Below are positions 6,173 to 14,534 of a stretch of 15,796 nt of DNA, piece after piece; position 1 is the first letter of the stretch; each line of letters begins with the position of its first letter. The stretch covers positions 1 through 15,796 of the forward strand of contig CAZNPH010000035.1 in the NCBI GenBank assembly GCA_964574985.1, written 5' to 3'. Under the pieces are notes generated by a model, which had not been told where the DNA came from, did no database searches, and saw only the letters and a list, made by a program, of their open reading frames with translations. This stretch comes from CAZNPH01 sp964574985. Its GTDB lineage: Bacteria; Bacteroidota; Bacteroidia; Bacteroidales; SM23-62. A program made the position numbers and the translations under genes.

Positions 6173-8362
6173 ATGGCTATACTAAGATTCCAGGCACTCA
6201 ATGAAGTCATCAGGAGGAGGCCACTGCCGGTGGAATATCCTTCCAATAGAATTTCCGATTATTTCGGACAAGATGTTTTTGACAAGCAGAAAATGCAGAA
6301 GTTTCTTTCCCGGGAGGCCTATATGAGCGTGCAGAATTCCATCTCAAAAGGGAAACGGATCGACCGCAAAATGGCGGATGAAGTGGCAGCAGGAATGAAG
6401 GCCTGGGCCATGGAAATGGGGGCAACCCATTACACACACTGGTTCCATCCCCTGACTGACGGCACTGCTGAGAAACACGATGCCTTCATCGAACATTCAG
6501 ACAGCGGGATTGTGATCGAAAGCTTTTCCGGCAAAATGCTGGTTCAGCAGGAACCCGATGCATCCAGCTTTCCCAGCGGAGGACTGAGGAACACATTCGA
6601 GGCCAGGGGGTATACGGCCTGGGATCCGACATCACCTGCCTTTATCATCGGCAACACCCTCAGCATTCCCACCATTTTCGTATCCTATACGGGGGAAGCC
6701 CTGGATCATAAAACCCCCCTTCTGAAATCTTTGCAGGCCCTGGACGAAGCTGCCTCTGAGGTTTGCCTGTATTTCGACCGGAGCGTGGAAAACGTGATCT
6801 GCAACCTGGGCTGGGAACAGGAGTATTTCCTGATCGATGATGCCCTGTTCAATGCCAGGCCCGACCTGATGCTTACCGGAAGGACCCTTATGGGGCATGC
6901 ATCGGCAAAGGACCAGCAGCTGGAGGACCATTATTTCGGATACATTCCGGAAAGGGTTTCCGCCTTTATGCGGGATTTTGAAATCGAAGCCTACAAGCTT
7001 GGGGTTCCGGTCAAAACAAGGCACAATGAAGTGGCTCCCAATCAGTTCGAATGTGCTCCCATATTTGAGGAAGCCAATCTGGCCGTAGACCATAACCTGC
7101 TGCTGATGTCCCTGATGAAAAAAGTGGCCAGGAAGCATAATTTCAGGGTCCTTTTCCATGAAAAGCCCTTTGCCCAGATCAACGGATCGGGCAAGCATAC
7201 CAACTGGTCCCTGGCCACCAACCACGGCGTCAACCTGTTGTCCCCCGGCAGAACCCCCAGAACCAATCTGCAGTTCCTCACTTTCCTGATCAATACCCTC
7301 AAGGCCGTTCATGAGCATGCCGATCTGCTGCGGGCAAGCATTTCAAGTGCGGGAAATGCACACCGGCTCGGGGCCAACGAAGCTCCACCGGCCATCATGT
7401 CGGTGTTTCTCGGGAAGGAAATTTCCAACATGCTCAATCTGCTCGAAAAAAATGTGCCGGATGACAGAATGACCCCCGATGAAAAAACCGAGCTGAAGCT
7501 CAGCGTGGGCAAGATACCGCAGATACTGCTGGATAATACGGACCGCAACCGGACTTCACCCTTTGCCTTTACGGGTAACCGGTTTGAATTCAGGGCAGTT
7601 GGTTCGGGGGCCAATGTGGCCTCGGCCATGATCGCCTTGAATACTGCCGTGGCCCGGCAGCTGGTCCGGTTCAGGAAGGAAGTGGATGCCATTATGAATA
7701 AGAAGGTCAAAAAGGATGAAGCCATCTTCCAGGTGCTCAGGAAGTACATAACGGATTCCAAACCGATCCGCTTTGAAGGCAACAATTACTCCAAAGAATG
7801 GGAAAAGGAGGCAAAGGGGCGCGGACTAAGCAATATACGGAGCGTCCCCCGGGCAATGGATGCCTATCTTTCCAAAGAGTCGGCGGAACTTTTCACCAGC
7901 ATGAACGTGCTTGATGAGCGGGAATTACAGGGAAGAACCGAAGTACAGATGGAAACATACATCAAGAAGATACAGATAGAAGCCCGTGTGCTCGGGGATC
8001 TGGCCATCAACCATATCGTGCCCGTTGCCATCAAGTACCAGAGTTCCCTGCTGGAGAATGTGATGGGAATGAAAAAGCTGCTGAATGAACAGGAATTTAA
8101 ACAATTGACCGAAGCAAGGATTGAAAGGATCAAGGAGATATCTGTCAATATTTCCAGCATCAAGGCCAGGGTCAGGGAAATGATCGAAGAGCGGAAAGTT
8201 GCCAACAGGATTGCGGATATCAGGGAAAGGGCAAAGTTGTATGATGAGAAGGTTCGTCCCTACCTGGACGATATCCGGAAACACATCGATCAGCTGGAGC
8301 TGATCGTCGACAACGATCTGTGGCCCCTGCCCAAGTACCGGGAGCTGCTGTTTGCCAGGTAG
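6173..8362 (+). CDS. glnN: glutamine synthetase type III
   Basis: ATP-dependent synthesis of glutamine from glutamate and ammonia, in the cytoplasm. At 729 residues this is the long GSIII type, not the roughly 470-residue GSI. GSIII is frequent in Bacteroidetes, and the N-terminal block (PSNRISDYFGQDVF, then AGMKAWAMEMGATHYTHWF at about 73-91 and PLTDGTAEKHDAF) is specific to it. Catalytic-domain motifs are intact: NLGWEQEYFLID (211-222, with E215 and E217), RHNEVAPNQFE (283-293), GSGKHTNWS (338-346, with His342) and AHRLGANEAPPAI (396-408, with Arg398 and Glu403). The C-terminal 200 residues are Lys/Glu-rich and helical, as in the family. ATG 6173 follows a -7 box at 6142-6149. No PII or nitrogen-regulatory gene is adjacent, so control is not visible here. 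Assignment is confident. Confidence 0.97.
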   Translation: MAILRFQALNEVIRRRPLPVEYPSNRISDYFGQDVFDKQKMQKFLSREAYMSVQNSISKGKRIDRKMADEVAAGMKAWAMEMGATHYTHWFHPLTDGTAEKHDAFIEHSDSGIVIESFSGKMLVQQEPDASSFPSGGLRNTFEARGYTAWDPTSPAFIIGNTLSIPTIFVSYTGEALDHKTPLLKSLQALDEAASEVCLYFDRSVENVICNLGWEQEYFLIDDALFNARPDLMLTGRTLMGHASAKDQQLEDHYFGYIPERVSAFMRDFEIEAYKLGVPVKTRHNEVAPNQFECAPIFEEANLAVDHNLLLMSLMKKVARKHNFRVLFHEKPFAQINGSGKHTNWSLATNHGVNLLSPGRTPRTNLQFLTFLINTLKAVHEHADLLRASISSAGNAHRLGANEAPPAIMSVFLGKEISNMLNLLEKNVPDDRMTPDEKTELKLSVGKIPQILLDNTDRNRTSPFAFTGNRFEFRAVGSGANVASAMIALNTAVARQLVRFRKEVDAIMNKKVKKDEAIFQVLRKYITDSKPIRFEGNNYSKEWEKEAKGRGLSNIRSVPRAMDAYLSKESAELFTSMNVLDERELQGRTEVQMETYIKKIQIEARVLGDLAINHIVPVAIKYQSSLLENVMGMKKLLNEQEFKQLTEARIERIKEISVNISSIKARVREMIEERKVANRIADIRERAKLYDEKVRPYLDDIRKHIDQLELIVDNDLWPLPKYRELLFAR

Positions 8363-8399
8363 CCGGATATTTTTTTGCATTTGCATAATCCCGGAAGGG

Positions 8400-10409
8400 A
8401 TGAAACGTTATATGATCATGAGGCGTTTTTTATATATCATGATACCCCTTGTTCTACTGTCGGTCTTGCCTGCCGGAGCACAGAAAAGGGACAGGGCATT
8501 CAAGGCAGATGCGGCCTATGATGCGGGTGAATATTACGAAGCCATCGATCTGTACAAGGATGCCTACAATAAGGTGAGTGACCATGCCCGGAAAGCGGAG
8601 ATCATTTTCCGGGTAGCCGAATGCTACCGGATCACCAACCAAAACAGGAGAGCGGAATTGTGGTACCGCAAGGCCATTTTCCAGGAATACCCCGATCCGT
8701 TGATATATCTCCGTTATGCCGATATGCTCAAAATGGACGGAGACTTTGAGGATGCCCTGGAACAATACAAAAAATACAAGGAACTTGTTCCCGACGATCC
8801 CAGGGGCCAGAACGGCATCATTTCCTGTGAGCTGTCGGTGGAATGGATGGAGAACCCCACCGGATACAAGGTCGGGAACATGCGGTACATAAATTCCAGG
8901 GACAAGGATTACAGTCCGTTCTACGCCCGGGACGATTACCAGCTGGTATATTTTACCTCTTCCCGGGAAGAATCCAACGGGAATGATATTCACGGGGCCA
9001 CCGGCGAGAATTTCGCCGACATTTTCGAGTCAAGGCAGGACCGGAAAGGGAAATGGAGTGTACCGGTCCCCCTGAACGACAACATCAATACGGAATTTGA
9101 AGACGGAACCCCTGTGGTGAACCAGGACTACAATACATTGTATTTTACCCGCTGCAAGGTAAACAAAAACCGGAATTTCGGATGTCAGATATACACGGCC
9201 CGGAGGAACGGAGAAGACTGGGGGAAGCCCGATCCGGTAAACATTGCACCGGACAGCATCATTGTGGCCCATCCTGCCATTTCTCCGGATGACAAGACCC
9301 TGTATTTCGTATCCAATATGCAAGGGGGATACGGCGGCAAGGATTTGTGGAAGGTTACACGGAGCAGTGCGAGCGGCGAATGGGGAGAACCGGAGAACCT
9401 GGGACCCGGGATCAACACCCTGGGAGATGAACTGTTTCCCTTCGTTCATGCTGACGGTACCCTGTATTTTTCTTCCGACGGAAGGATCGGGCTGGGCGGA
9501 CTCGACATTTACAAGGCCGTCATGGATGAGAATGAACGCTGGAAGATCGGGAACATGCGTTATCCCATCAATTCCACCGCCGATGATTTCGGGATCGTCT
9601 TCGAAAAAGATATGGAGCGCGGCTTCTTCAGTTCATCCCGAAAGGGAAGAGGCAATGACGATATCTATTCCTTCGTGCTTCCTCCGCTGAAATTCAGCAT
9701 CCAGGGCTCGGTACGTGACGAAAAGACCGATGAGGTACTGACCGGGGCCAGGGTCAAGTGCATCGGCAGCGACGGGGTTACCCTGGAAACCAACACCGAA
9801 GATAGAGGTTCATTCAAGTTCATGCTCAAGCCCTCCACCGATTATGTTTTCGTGGCTTCCAGGGACGGTTACCTGAACGGCAAGGAAAGGGAAACCACCA
9901 AGGGGCTGGATGAAAGCAGGGATTTCAACACGGTGATATACCTTTCATCCATTGACGAACCCATCGAACTTTCCAACAGCAATGTTTTCTACGATTTTGC
10001 CAAATGGGACCTGCGTCCCGAAGCCATGGTTTCCCTGGACGACCTGGTGGAAACCCTCAACGACAACCCCCATGTGACCATCGAGCTGATGTCCCACACC
10101 GATTCCAGGGGCACCGACGAGGACAACATCGTACTTTCCCAGAAGCGCGCCCAGTCGGTGGTGGATTACCTGATCAGCAAGGGGATCGATCCGGAAAGGC
10201 TGCAAGCCAAAGGATACGGTGAATCCCGGCCCAAGGAGGTTACGGAAGAGATGCACAAACAGTATCCCTTCCTCCATGAAGGGGTGATACTTACCGAGGA
10301 TTACATCAGCCGCCTGGCCAATGAGGAACAAAGGGAGATCGCGCACCAGTTCAACCGGCGGACAGAGTTCCAGGTGCTGACCATCGATTATAATCCGGAG
10401 GAAGATTGA
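8400..10409 (+). CDS. PorE-like TPR/PD40-propeller/CarboxypepD_reg/OmpA protein
   Basis: A 669-residue envelope protein. The order of regions is a signal peptide (cleavage likely after AGA at 27), TPR-like repeats (about 32-135), PD40/WD40-like propeller blades (about 160-425, with repeats such as TLYFTR, TLYFVSNMQGGYGGKDLW and TLYFSSDGRIGLGGLDIY), a carboxypeptidase-regulatory-like beta domain (about 432-515), and a C-terminal OmpA peptidoglycan-binding domain (about 527-669). D568 and R583, spaced 15 apart, match the diaminopimelate-binding Asp/Arg pair. This is the architecture of PorE, a peptidoglycan anchor of the type IX secretion system, but Bacteroidetes carry many paralogues with the same layout. 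Unlike PorE, no lipobox Cys is present. ATG 8400 is chosen because GGAAGGG precedes it and the signal peptide begins there; a start at 8352 would overlap glnN. The gap to glnN is 37 bp. Confidence 0.85.
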   Translation: MKRYMIMRRFLYIMIPLVLLSVLPAGAQKRDRAFKADAAYDAGEYYEAIDLYKDAYNKVSDHARKAEIIFRVAECYRITNQNRRAELWYRKAIFQEYPDPLIYLRYADMLKMDGDFEDALEQYKKYKELVPDDPRGQNGIISCELSVEWMENPTGYKVGNMRYINSRDKDYSPFYARDDYQLVYFTSSREESNGNDIHGATGENFADIFESRQDRKGKWSVPVPLNDNINTEFEDGTPVVNQDYNTLYFTRCKVNKNRNFGCQIYTARRNGEDWGKPDPVNIAPDSIIVAHPAISPDDKTLYFVSNMQGGYGGKDLWKVTRSSASGEWGEPENLGPGINTLGDELFPFVHADGTLYFSSDGRIGLGGLDIYKAVMDENERWKIGNMRYPINSTADDFGIVFEKDMERGFFSSSRKGRGNDDIYSFVLPPLKFSIQGSVRDEKTDEVLTGARVKCIGSDGVTLETNTEDRGSFKFMLKPSTDYVFVASRDGYLNGKERETTKGLDESRDFNTVIYLSSIDEPIELSNSNVFYDFAKWDLRPEAMVSLDDLVETLNDNPHVTIELMSHTDSRGTDEDNIVLSQKRAQSVVDYLISKGIDPERLQAKGYGESRPKEVTEEMHKQYPFLHEGVILTEDYISRLANEEQREIAHQFNRRTEFQVLTIDYNPEED

Positions 10410-10427
10410 TCAGATCTTTCTGATCAA
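10406..10427. repeat. 8-bp hairpin spanning the two convergent stop codons
   Basis: TTGATCAG (10406-10413) and CTGATCAA (10420-10427) are perfect reverse complements around the loop ATCTTT. The plus-strand stop TGA occupies 10407-10409 and the minus-strand stop occupies 10412-10410, so both genes end in the left arm. No U tract follows on either strand. It may slow transcription or protect both 3' ends, but it is not a canonical intrinsic terminator. Confidence 0.5.
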
Positions 10428-10961
10428 AGGATGACGGTAGTTCACAAAACAAAGGGCAGTCAGGGCGGTTCCGTGTTTTTTCCCGGGAACAAAAGATTCG
10501 GTGATGATCCGTGTTTCCCCCATTTTGTAATGCTGGTAACCGTGGGTATGCAGTTCGTGCAGACTTTCTTTCAGCAATGATTCCATTTCCCCGACAGCAT
10601 AATTCCCTCCCAACTCCGCTACGAGTCCGCACACCCGCTGATCTCCCTCCGGCTCATGCAGCCACCCGGTAATGAGTCCGGCCGTCACCCTTTCCCCTTT
10701 TTTGCCGTGTGCAACGGCCATGATGCATTCCATCACCGCTCCCATGGTCATATGCTCCGGCGGGGGGACCTCCCTGGCAGTTGCAGGCAGGACCGAAGTA
10801 TAAACCATCAGGTTCTTCATGCTGATCCCTGCATCGTGCAAGGCCAGGTGAAAGGAACCCGCATGCACGGACAGGTCGCTCTCCCCGGTACCCCTGGCAA
10901 TAAAATAATCCCCGGGAATCCGGTTTCCGGCCAGTATATGTTCTACTGCCTGCTGATCCAT
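10410..10961 (-). CDS. pyruvoyl-dependent arginine decarboxylase
   Basis: Predicted to convert arginine to agmatine and CO2 using a pyruvoyl group made by self-cleavage, in the family that includes archaeal PdaD and chlamydial AaxB. The cleavage region reads MVYTSVLPATAREV. The proenzyme should cut between Thr55 and Ser56, with Ser56 becoming the pyruvoyl group. The site is Thr-Ser as in the chlamydial enzyme, rather than Ser-Ser as in Methanocaldococcus. The GTGES block (24-28) corresponds to the family's N-terminal glycine motif. E116 in CGLVAELGG aligns with the catalytic Glu109 of the archaeal enzyme, and MGAV (73-76) lies in the conserved PMGALVP-like segment. Length (183) is slightly above the archaeal 165. 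A -7 box lies upstream. No agmatine deiminase, ureohydrolase or antiporter gene is in the window, so polyamine synthesis versus acid resistance cannot be decided. Confidence 0.85.
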   Translation of the reverse strand: MDQQAVEHILAGNRIPGDYFIARGTGESDLSVHAGSFHLALHDAGISMKNLMVYTSVLPATAREVPPPEHMTMGAVMECIMAVAHGKKGERVTAGLITGWLHEPEGDQRVCGLVAELGGNYAVGEMESLLKESLHELHTHGYQHYKMGETRIITESFVPGKKHGTALTALCFVNYRHPLIRKI

Positions 10962-10980
10962 TGTTTTTTCTTTCCGGATG

Positions 10981-10988
10981 CAAATTTA
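10981..10988 (-). promoter_or_regulatory. -7 element for the arginine decarboxylase
   Basis: On the minus strand this reads TAAATTTG, an exact TAnnTTTG match, 19 bases upstream of the ATG at 10961. No TTG is found at the matching -33 position. It suggests that the decarboxylase can be transcribed independently of the sulfatase remnant behind it. Confidence 0.4.
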
Positions 10989-11050
10989 TTCAATTATTCC
11001 GTTGCACTGAAATCATTCAGGCAACATGTCAATTGTATACGAAACCTGCT

Positions 11051-12054
11051 TTATTCGGACTGGTATTCAACCGTTCTCCATATATGTTTTTCTTCTTTCG
11101 CCGGGTTAAAATCAGGATTAGGCACCGGAAGCTGTGCATCGGTGTCTTTCCGCCATTTGTAAAGCATATCCCTGAGGGCATCGGCTTTTTCCGGCAATTT
11201 TTTGGCAAGGTTCCTGGTTTCTCCGATGTTCTCAGCAAGATTGTATAATTCAATATGATCGTCTTCGAAAAATTCTATCAGTTTCCAGTCACCTGCACGA
11301 ACCGAACTGAACGGTCCGCTTGCCTGTCCGGGATGATAATGAGGATAATGCCAGTACAACGCTTTCCGGGGAAGACTTGCATCCGGATTTTTGAACAGCG
11401 GCATCAAATCCTTACCGTCTATGATTCCCTGGTATTCAATGCCAGCGGCACTGACGAAGGTCGGCAATAAATCGATGGTGCTTACCGGTTCACTGCAAGC
11501 CTTGCCGGCGGGTGTTACGCCGGGCCAGCGCACGATCCAGGGCTCGCGTACACCACCTTCATAACATGCGCCTTTTCCGCGGCGTAACGGCCGGTTATCG
11601 GTTACATCGATATACTCGCCGTAATCATGAGTGAGTCCGCCGTTATCACTGGTAAATACCAGCAATGTCTTTTCTGTCAATCCGAGCTGCTCCAGCTCTT
11701 CCATAATGCGTCCCACATTCTGGTCAAAATTATGGATCATTGCCGCATATCCCGGGTTGAGGCGATCCAGTCGGTCAGATGCAGACGGGCCGGGTATTTC
11801 CCGGTGACAATAGATGCTCGTGTGGGTGAGCATACGGGGCAAGCAGCATAAGCATTCGTGAATTTTATTCCCTGCATTGACAGCCGGTCGATATTTGGTG
11901 TTTCATGGGTGTCGCTGCCGTAACAGGCAGGTGCGGTCCAGCCCATGTCGTCGGCCAGCAGCAGAACAATGTTGGGTTGATCGGTTTGGGGAAGCGCCCC
12001 GGATGATACGATTATACGCATCATTAACAAGTTTATCAGTTTAATATGTTTCAT
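11051..12054 (-). pseudogene. sulfatase (arylsulfatase A-like), internal deletion and frame change
   Basis: The N-terminal 97 residues (12054 down to about 11764) are a good sulfatase start: a signal-like leader, metal-binding LLADDMGW (32-39) and the formylglycine motif CSPTR with Cys75. They stop at LHLTDWI. About here (11756-11766) the sequence jumps, in another frame, to NPGYAAMIHNFDQ and continues for about 235 residues to a complete C-terminus. That second part includes TSDNGG (metal Asp/Asn) and RRGKGACYEGG (active-site Lys). The first frame ends at a stop at 11737-11739 after eight foreign residues. Related enzymes are about 470-500 residues, so roughly 140-165 residues are missing, covering the expected central Lys/His and His active-site positions. 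The 1004-bp span is not a multiple of three. The product would be inactive. An assembly collapse is the alternative. The intact enzyme would have been a secreted sulfate-ester hydrolase. Confidence 0.85.
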
Positions 12055-12147
12055 CCCTAATGAATTTTTGTCGCCGGCCAGCCAAATGCTGTCCGGATGA
12101 AAAAAATTAAGATAACAACTATAAATCAAAATAAGGGTATTAATTGT

Positions 12148-12155
12148 TAAATTTG
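12148..12155 (+). promoter_or_regulatory. -7 element for purM
   Basis: TAAATTTG matches TAnnTTTG and lies 19 bases upstream of the purM ATG. No TTG stands at -33. The whole 12055-12174 gap is AT-rich and is shared with the divergent sulfatase remnant, for which no clear -7 box is visible on the minus strand. Confidence 0.4.
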
Positions 12156-12174
12156 TTGCACAGATCTGATAACA

Positions 12175-13344
12175 ATGACGGATAAATCCAGGTACGGCCG
12201 CAGAGGGGTGTCGTCTTCCAAGCAGGATGTGCACAAAGCCATTGAGAAGCTGGACAGGGGGCTGTTCCCCGGTGCTTTCTGCAAACTGGTTCCGGATTAT
12301 CTTACAGGAGATCCCGGATACTGCCTGGCCATGCATGCCGACGGAGCGGGAACCAAATCATCCCTGGCATATGCGTACTGGAAGGAGACCGGGGATCTGT
12401 CGGTCTGGAAGGGCATTGCCAGGGACGCCGTGGTAATGAACCTCGATGACCTGATCTGTGTAGGGGCCACGGACAACATCCTGTTGTCTTCCGTCATCGG
12501 GAGGAACAAAAACAAAGTGCCGGGTGAAGTGGTGGAAGCCGTCGTGGAAGGGACGCGGGAATTCATTGAAAAAATGCAGGGCTACGGGATCAATATGGTA
12601 TTGACCGGCGGGGAAACGGCCGATGTGGGTGATCTGGTCCGTACGGTCATTGTGGATTGTACGGCGGTCTGCCGTATGAAAAGAAGCGATGTGCTGGTAA
12701 ACAGGATCAGGCCCGGGGATGTGGTGATCGGACTCGCATCATGGGGGCAGGCGGAATATGAAGATTCATACAACGGGGGCATGGGAAGCAACGGGCTCGC
12801 TTCGGCCCGGCATGACATTTTTTCGGCGGAGGTCGGCAAAAAATACCCGGAAAGTTATGATCCTGCGGTCCCGAAAGAACTTGTATATACAGGAAGCTAC
12901 GGATTGACCCGGAAGGTGCCCGGATTGCCAGTGGATGCCGGCAGGCTGGTTCTGTCCCCGACCCGGACCTATGCCCCGGTCATCCGGGAGATTTTGCGGA
13001 CTGTGCGCGGGGACATTCACGGGATGATCCATTGCACGGGGGGCGGACAGACCAAGGTTTTGAATTTCGTCCGGAATGTCCATGTGATCAAGGATTCCCT
13101 TTTCGATCCCCCGCCGCTTTTCCGGATGATCAGGGAGGAGTCCGGCCAGTCCTGGGAGGAAATGTACCGGGTATTCAACATGGGCCACCGGATGGAGCTG
13201 TATGCCGGTCCGGATGCAGCCGAAAAGATCATACAGATCTCATCAGGCTACAAGGTGGATGCAAAGGTCGTCGGACACTGTGAAAGCCATAACGGGGAAA
13301 AACTGACCATCGTAAATCCACAAGGCAGTTATATCTATCCGTGA
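12175..13344 (+). CDS. purM: phosphoribosylformylglycinamidine cyclo-ligase (AIR synthase)
   Basis: Fifth step of purine synthesis: ATP-dependent ring closure of formylglycinamidine ribonucleotide to aminoimidazole ribonucleotide. Motifs visible in the 389-residue protein are MHADGAGTKS (53-62), RDAVVMNLDDLICVGA (83-98) and LTGGETADVGD (about 143-153), all typical of PurM, with the GLASWGQ and C-terminal AIRS domain following. This is the longer variant that I associate with Bacteroidetes, rather than the roughly 345-residue enterobacterial enzyme. The start at 12175 gives MTDKSRYGRRGVSSSKQDVHKAI, the usual N-terminus. It is followed by a terminator-like hairpin and then prfA in the same direction. 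The order purM-prfA-pyrF is, to my knowledge, shared with other Bacteroidetes; this is from memory and not checked. Confidence 0.96.
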   Translation: MTDKSRYGRRGVSSSKQDVHKAIEKLDRGLFPGAFCKLVPDYLTGDPGYCLAMHADGAGTKSSLAYAYWKETGDLSVWKGIARDAVVMNLDDLICVGATDNILLSSVIGRNKNKVPGEVVEAVVEGTREFIEKMQGYGINMVLTGGETADVGDLVRTVIVDCTAVCRMKRSDVLVNRIRPGDVVIGLASWGQAEYEDSYNGGMGSNGLASARHDIFSAEVGKKYPESYDPAVPKELVYTGSYGLTRKVPGLPVDAGRLVLSPTRTYAPVIREILRTVRGDIHGMIHCTGGGQTKVLNFVRNVHVIKDSLFDPPPLFRMIREESGQSWEEMYRVFNMGHRMELYAGPDAAEKIIQISSGYKVDAKVVGHCESHNGEKLTIVNPQGSYIYP

Positions 13345-13379
13345 ACGGGCAATCTTCAAGGGATCGTCCCCGTTTTTTT
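13344..13379 (+). terminator. probable intrinsic terminator after purM
   Basis: AACGGG (13344-13349) pairs with CCCGTT (13369-13374), and inside it GGGA/TCCC (13360-13363 and 13367-13370) can form a short competing hairpin. A run of seven T follows at 13373-13379. The T tract directly after a GC stem supports termination. It begins at the last base of the purM stop and ends just before the prfA -7 box. Confidence 0.5.
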
Positions 13380-13381
13380 CG

Positions 13382-13389
13382 TACCTTTG
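13382..13389 (+). promoter_or_regulatory. -7 element for prfA
   Basis: TACCTTTG matches TAnnTTTG, 29 bases upstream of the prfA ATG. The -33 position falls inside the preceding terminator stem and has no TTG. With that terminator it suggests that prfA-pyrF is transcribed separately from purM. Confidence 0.4.
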
Positions 13390-13402
13390 CATTCTGATTT
13401 TT

Positions 13403-13410
13403 AGGGAGGA
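13403..13410 (+). promoter_or_regulatory. strong Shine-Dalgarno for prfA
   Basis: AGGGAGGA lies 8 bases upstream of the ATG at 13419. It is worth marking because most starts in this window lack a clear Shine-Dalgarno, as is usual in Bacteroidetes. It fixes the prfA start. Confidence 0.6.
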
Positions 13411-13418
13411 ATACGGCC

Positions 13419-14507
13419 ATGGCAGAAAATATGATCCTGGAAAAACTGGAAGGTGTTAAATTACGGTTCAATGAGGTGACCCGGCTCATCAGCGATCCGG
13501 AAATCATTTCGGATATGAAGCGCTATGTGGAGCTGAACAAGGAGTACAAGGACCTGGAGCCCGTCATCAGGGCATATGACCGGTACAGGAACCTGATGGA
13601 CAATATTGCCTCGGCCAAAAAGATGCTGGAATCTGAAAAGGATGAGGAACTGAGGGAAATGGCCAAGGCAGAGCTGGAGGAAATGAACGCGGGGACCGGC
13701 CCCCTGGAGGAAGAGATCCGCTATTTGCTGTTGCCATCCGATCCCAAGGATCCAAAAAACGCCATCCTGGAGATCCGGGCAGGGACCGGTGGGGACGAAG
13801 CCAGTATTTTCGCCGGGGATCTTTACCGGATGTATCTCAAATATTGTGAATCCAGAAAATGGAAAGTGGAAACCAGCAGCTTCACAGAAGGCACTGTGGG
13901 CGGATTCAAGGAGATCATTCTGCATGTGAAGGGTGAAGGCGTGTACGGATTGCTGAAGTATGAATCGGGCGTTCACCGGGTTCAGCGTGTTCCCCAGACC
14001 GAAACCCAGGGCAGGGTGCATACCTCGGCGGCCACGGTGGCCGTGTTGCCCGAAGCAGAAGAATTTGACATTGACCTGAAGCAGGAGGACATCAGGAAGG
14101 ACACATTTTGTTCCTCCGGACCCGGGGGGCAGTCGGTCAACACCACCTATTCGGCTATCAGGCTGACCCATATACCCACCGGCATCGTGGTGACCTGCCA
14201 GGACGAGAAATCCCAGCTGAAGAACCTGGACAAGGCCATGACCGAGCTGCGGACACGGATATACAACCTGGAGTATGAGAAGTACCTGGACGAAATATCG
14301 TCCAAACGGAAAACCATGGTTTCCACGGGAGACCGCTCAGCCAAGATCAGGACCTACAATTTCCCCCAGGGAAGGGTCACCGACCACAGGATCAACCTGA
14401 CCATGTACAATCTGCAGTCAGTTATGAACGGGGAGCTCCAGGAGATCATTGACAAGCTTCAGATGGCAGAGAATGCAGAAAGGCTGAAAGCAGAAAACCT
14501 TGCTTAA
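13419..14507 (+). CDS. prfA: peptide chain release factor 1
   Basis: Cytoplasmic release factor that recognises UAA and UAG in the ribosomal A site and triggers peptide release. The GGQ motif is at residues 236-238 in SSGPGGQSVNTTYSAIRL; its Gln is the site that PrmC would methylate. The codon-recognition tripeptide is PQT at 192-194 (RVPQTETQGRVHTSAATVAV). It fits the RF1 PxT pattern and excludes RF2, which has SPF. The N-terminal helical domain spans about 1-100. Length (362) is normal for RF1. The start is supported by the strong Shine-Dalgarno at 13403-13410. pyrF begins 27 bp after the stop in the same direction, so the two are probably co-transcribed. No programmed frameshift is seen, consistent with RF1. 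Confidence 0.98.
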   Translation: MAENMILEKLEGVKLRFNEVTRLISDPEIISDMKRYVELNKEYKDLEPVIRAYDRYRNLMDNIASAKKMLESEKDEELREMAKAELEEMNAGTGPLEEEIRYLLLPSDPKDPKNAILEIRAGTGGDEASIFAGDLYRMYLKYCESRKWKVETSSFTEGTVGGFKEIILHVKGEGVYGLLKYESGVHRVQRVPQTETQGRVHTSAATVAVLPEAEEFDIDLKQEDIRKDTFCSSGPGGQSVNTTYSAIRLTHIPTGIVVTCQDEKSQLKNLDKAMTELRTRIYNLEYEKYLDEISSKRKTMVSTGDRSAKIRTYNFPQGRVTDHRINLTMYNLQSVMNGELQEIIDKLQMAENAERLKAENLA

Positions 14508-14534
14508 TACACAAATGACCGTCAATTCTGCCTC

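Noticed and set aside
8352..8399. Start of the PorE-like gene inside glnN
   Set aside because: It would put 16 residues ahead of a normal signal peptide. GGAAGGG precedes ATG 8400.
12055..12336. 94-codon upstream extension of the sulfatase N-terminal frame
   Set aside because: It runs antisense into purM and through its -7 box. The signal-like leader starts at 12054.
13992..14000. PQT instead of PAT or PVT in release factor 1
   Set aside because: It still fits the RF1 PxT pattern, and I recall the same variant in other Bacteroidetes, so it is probably ordinary.
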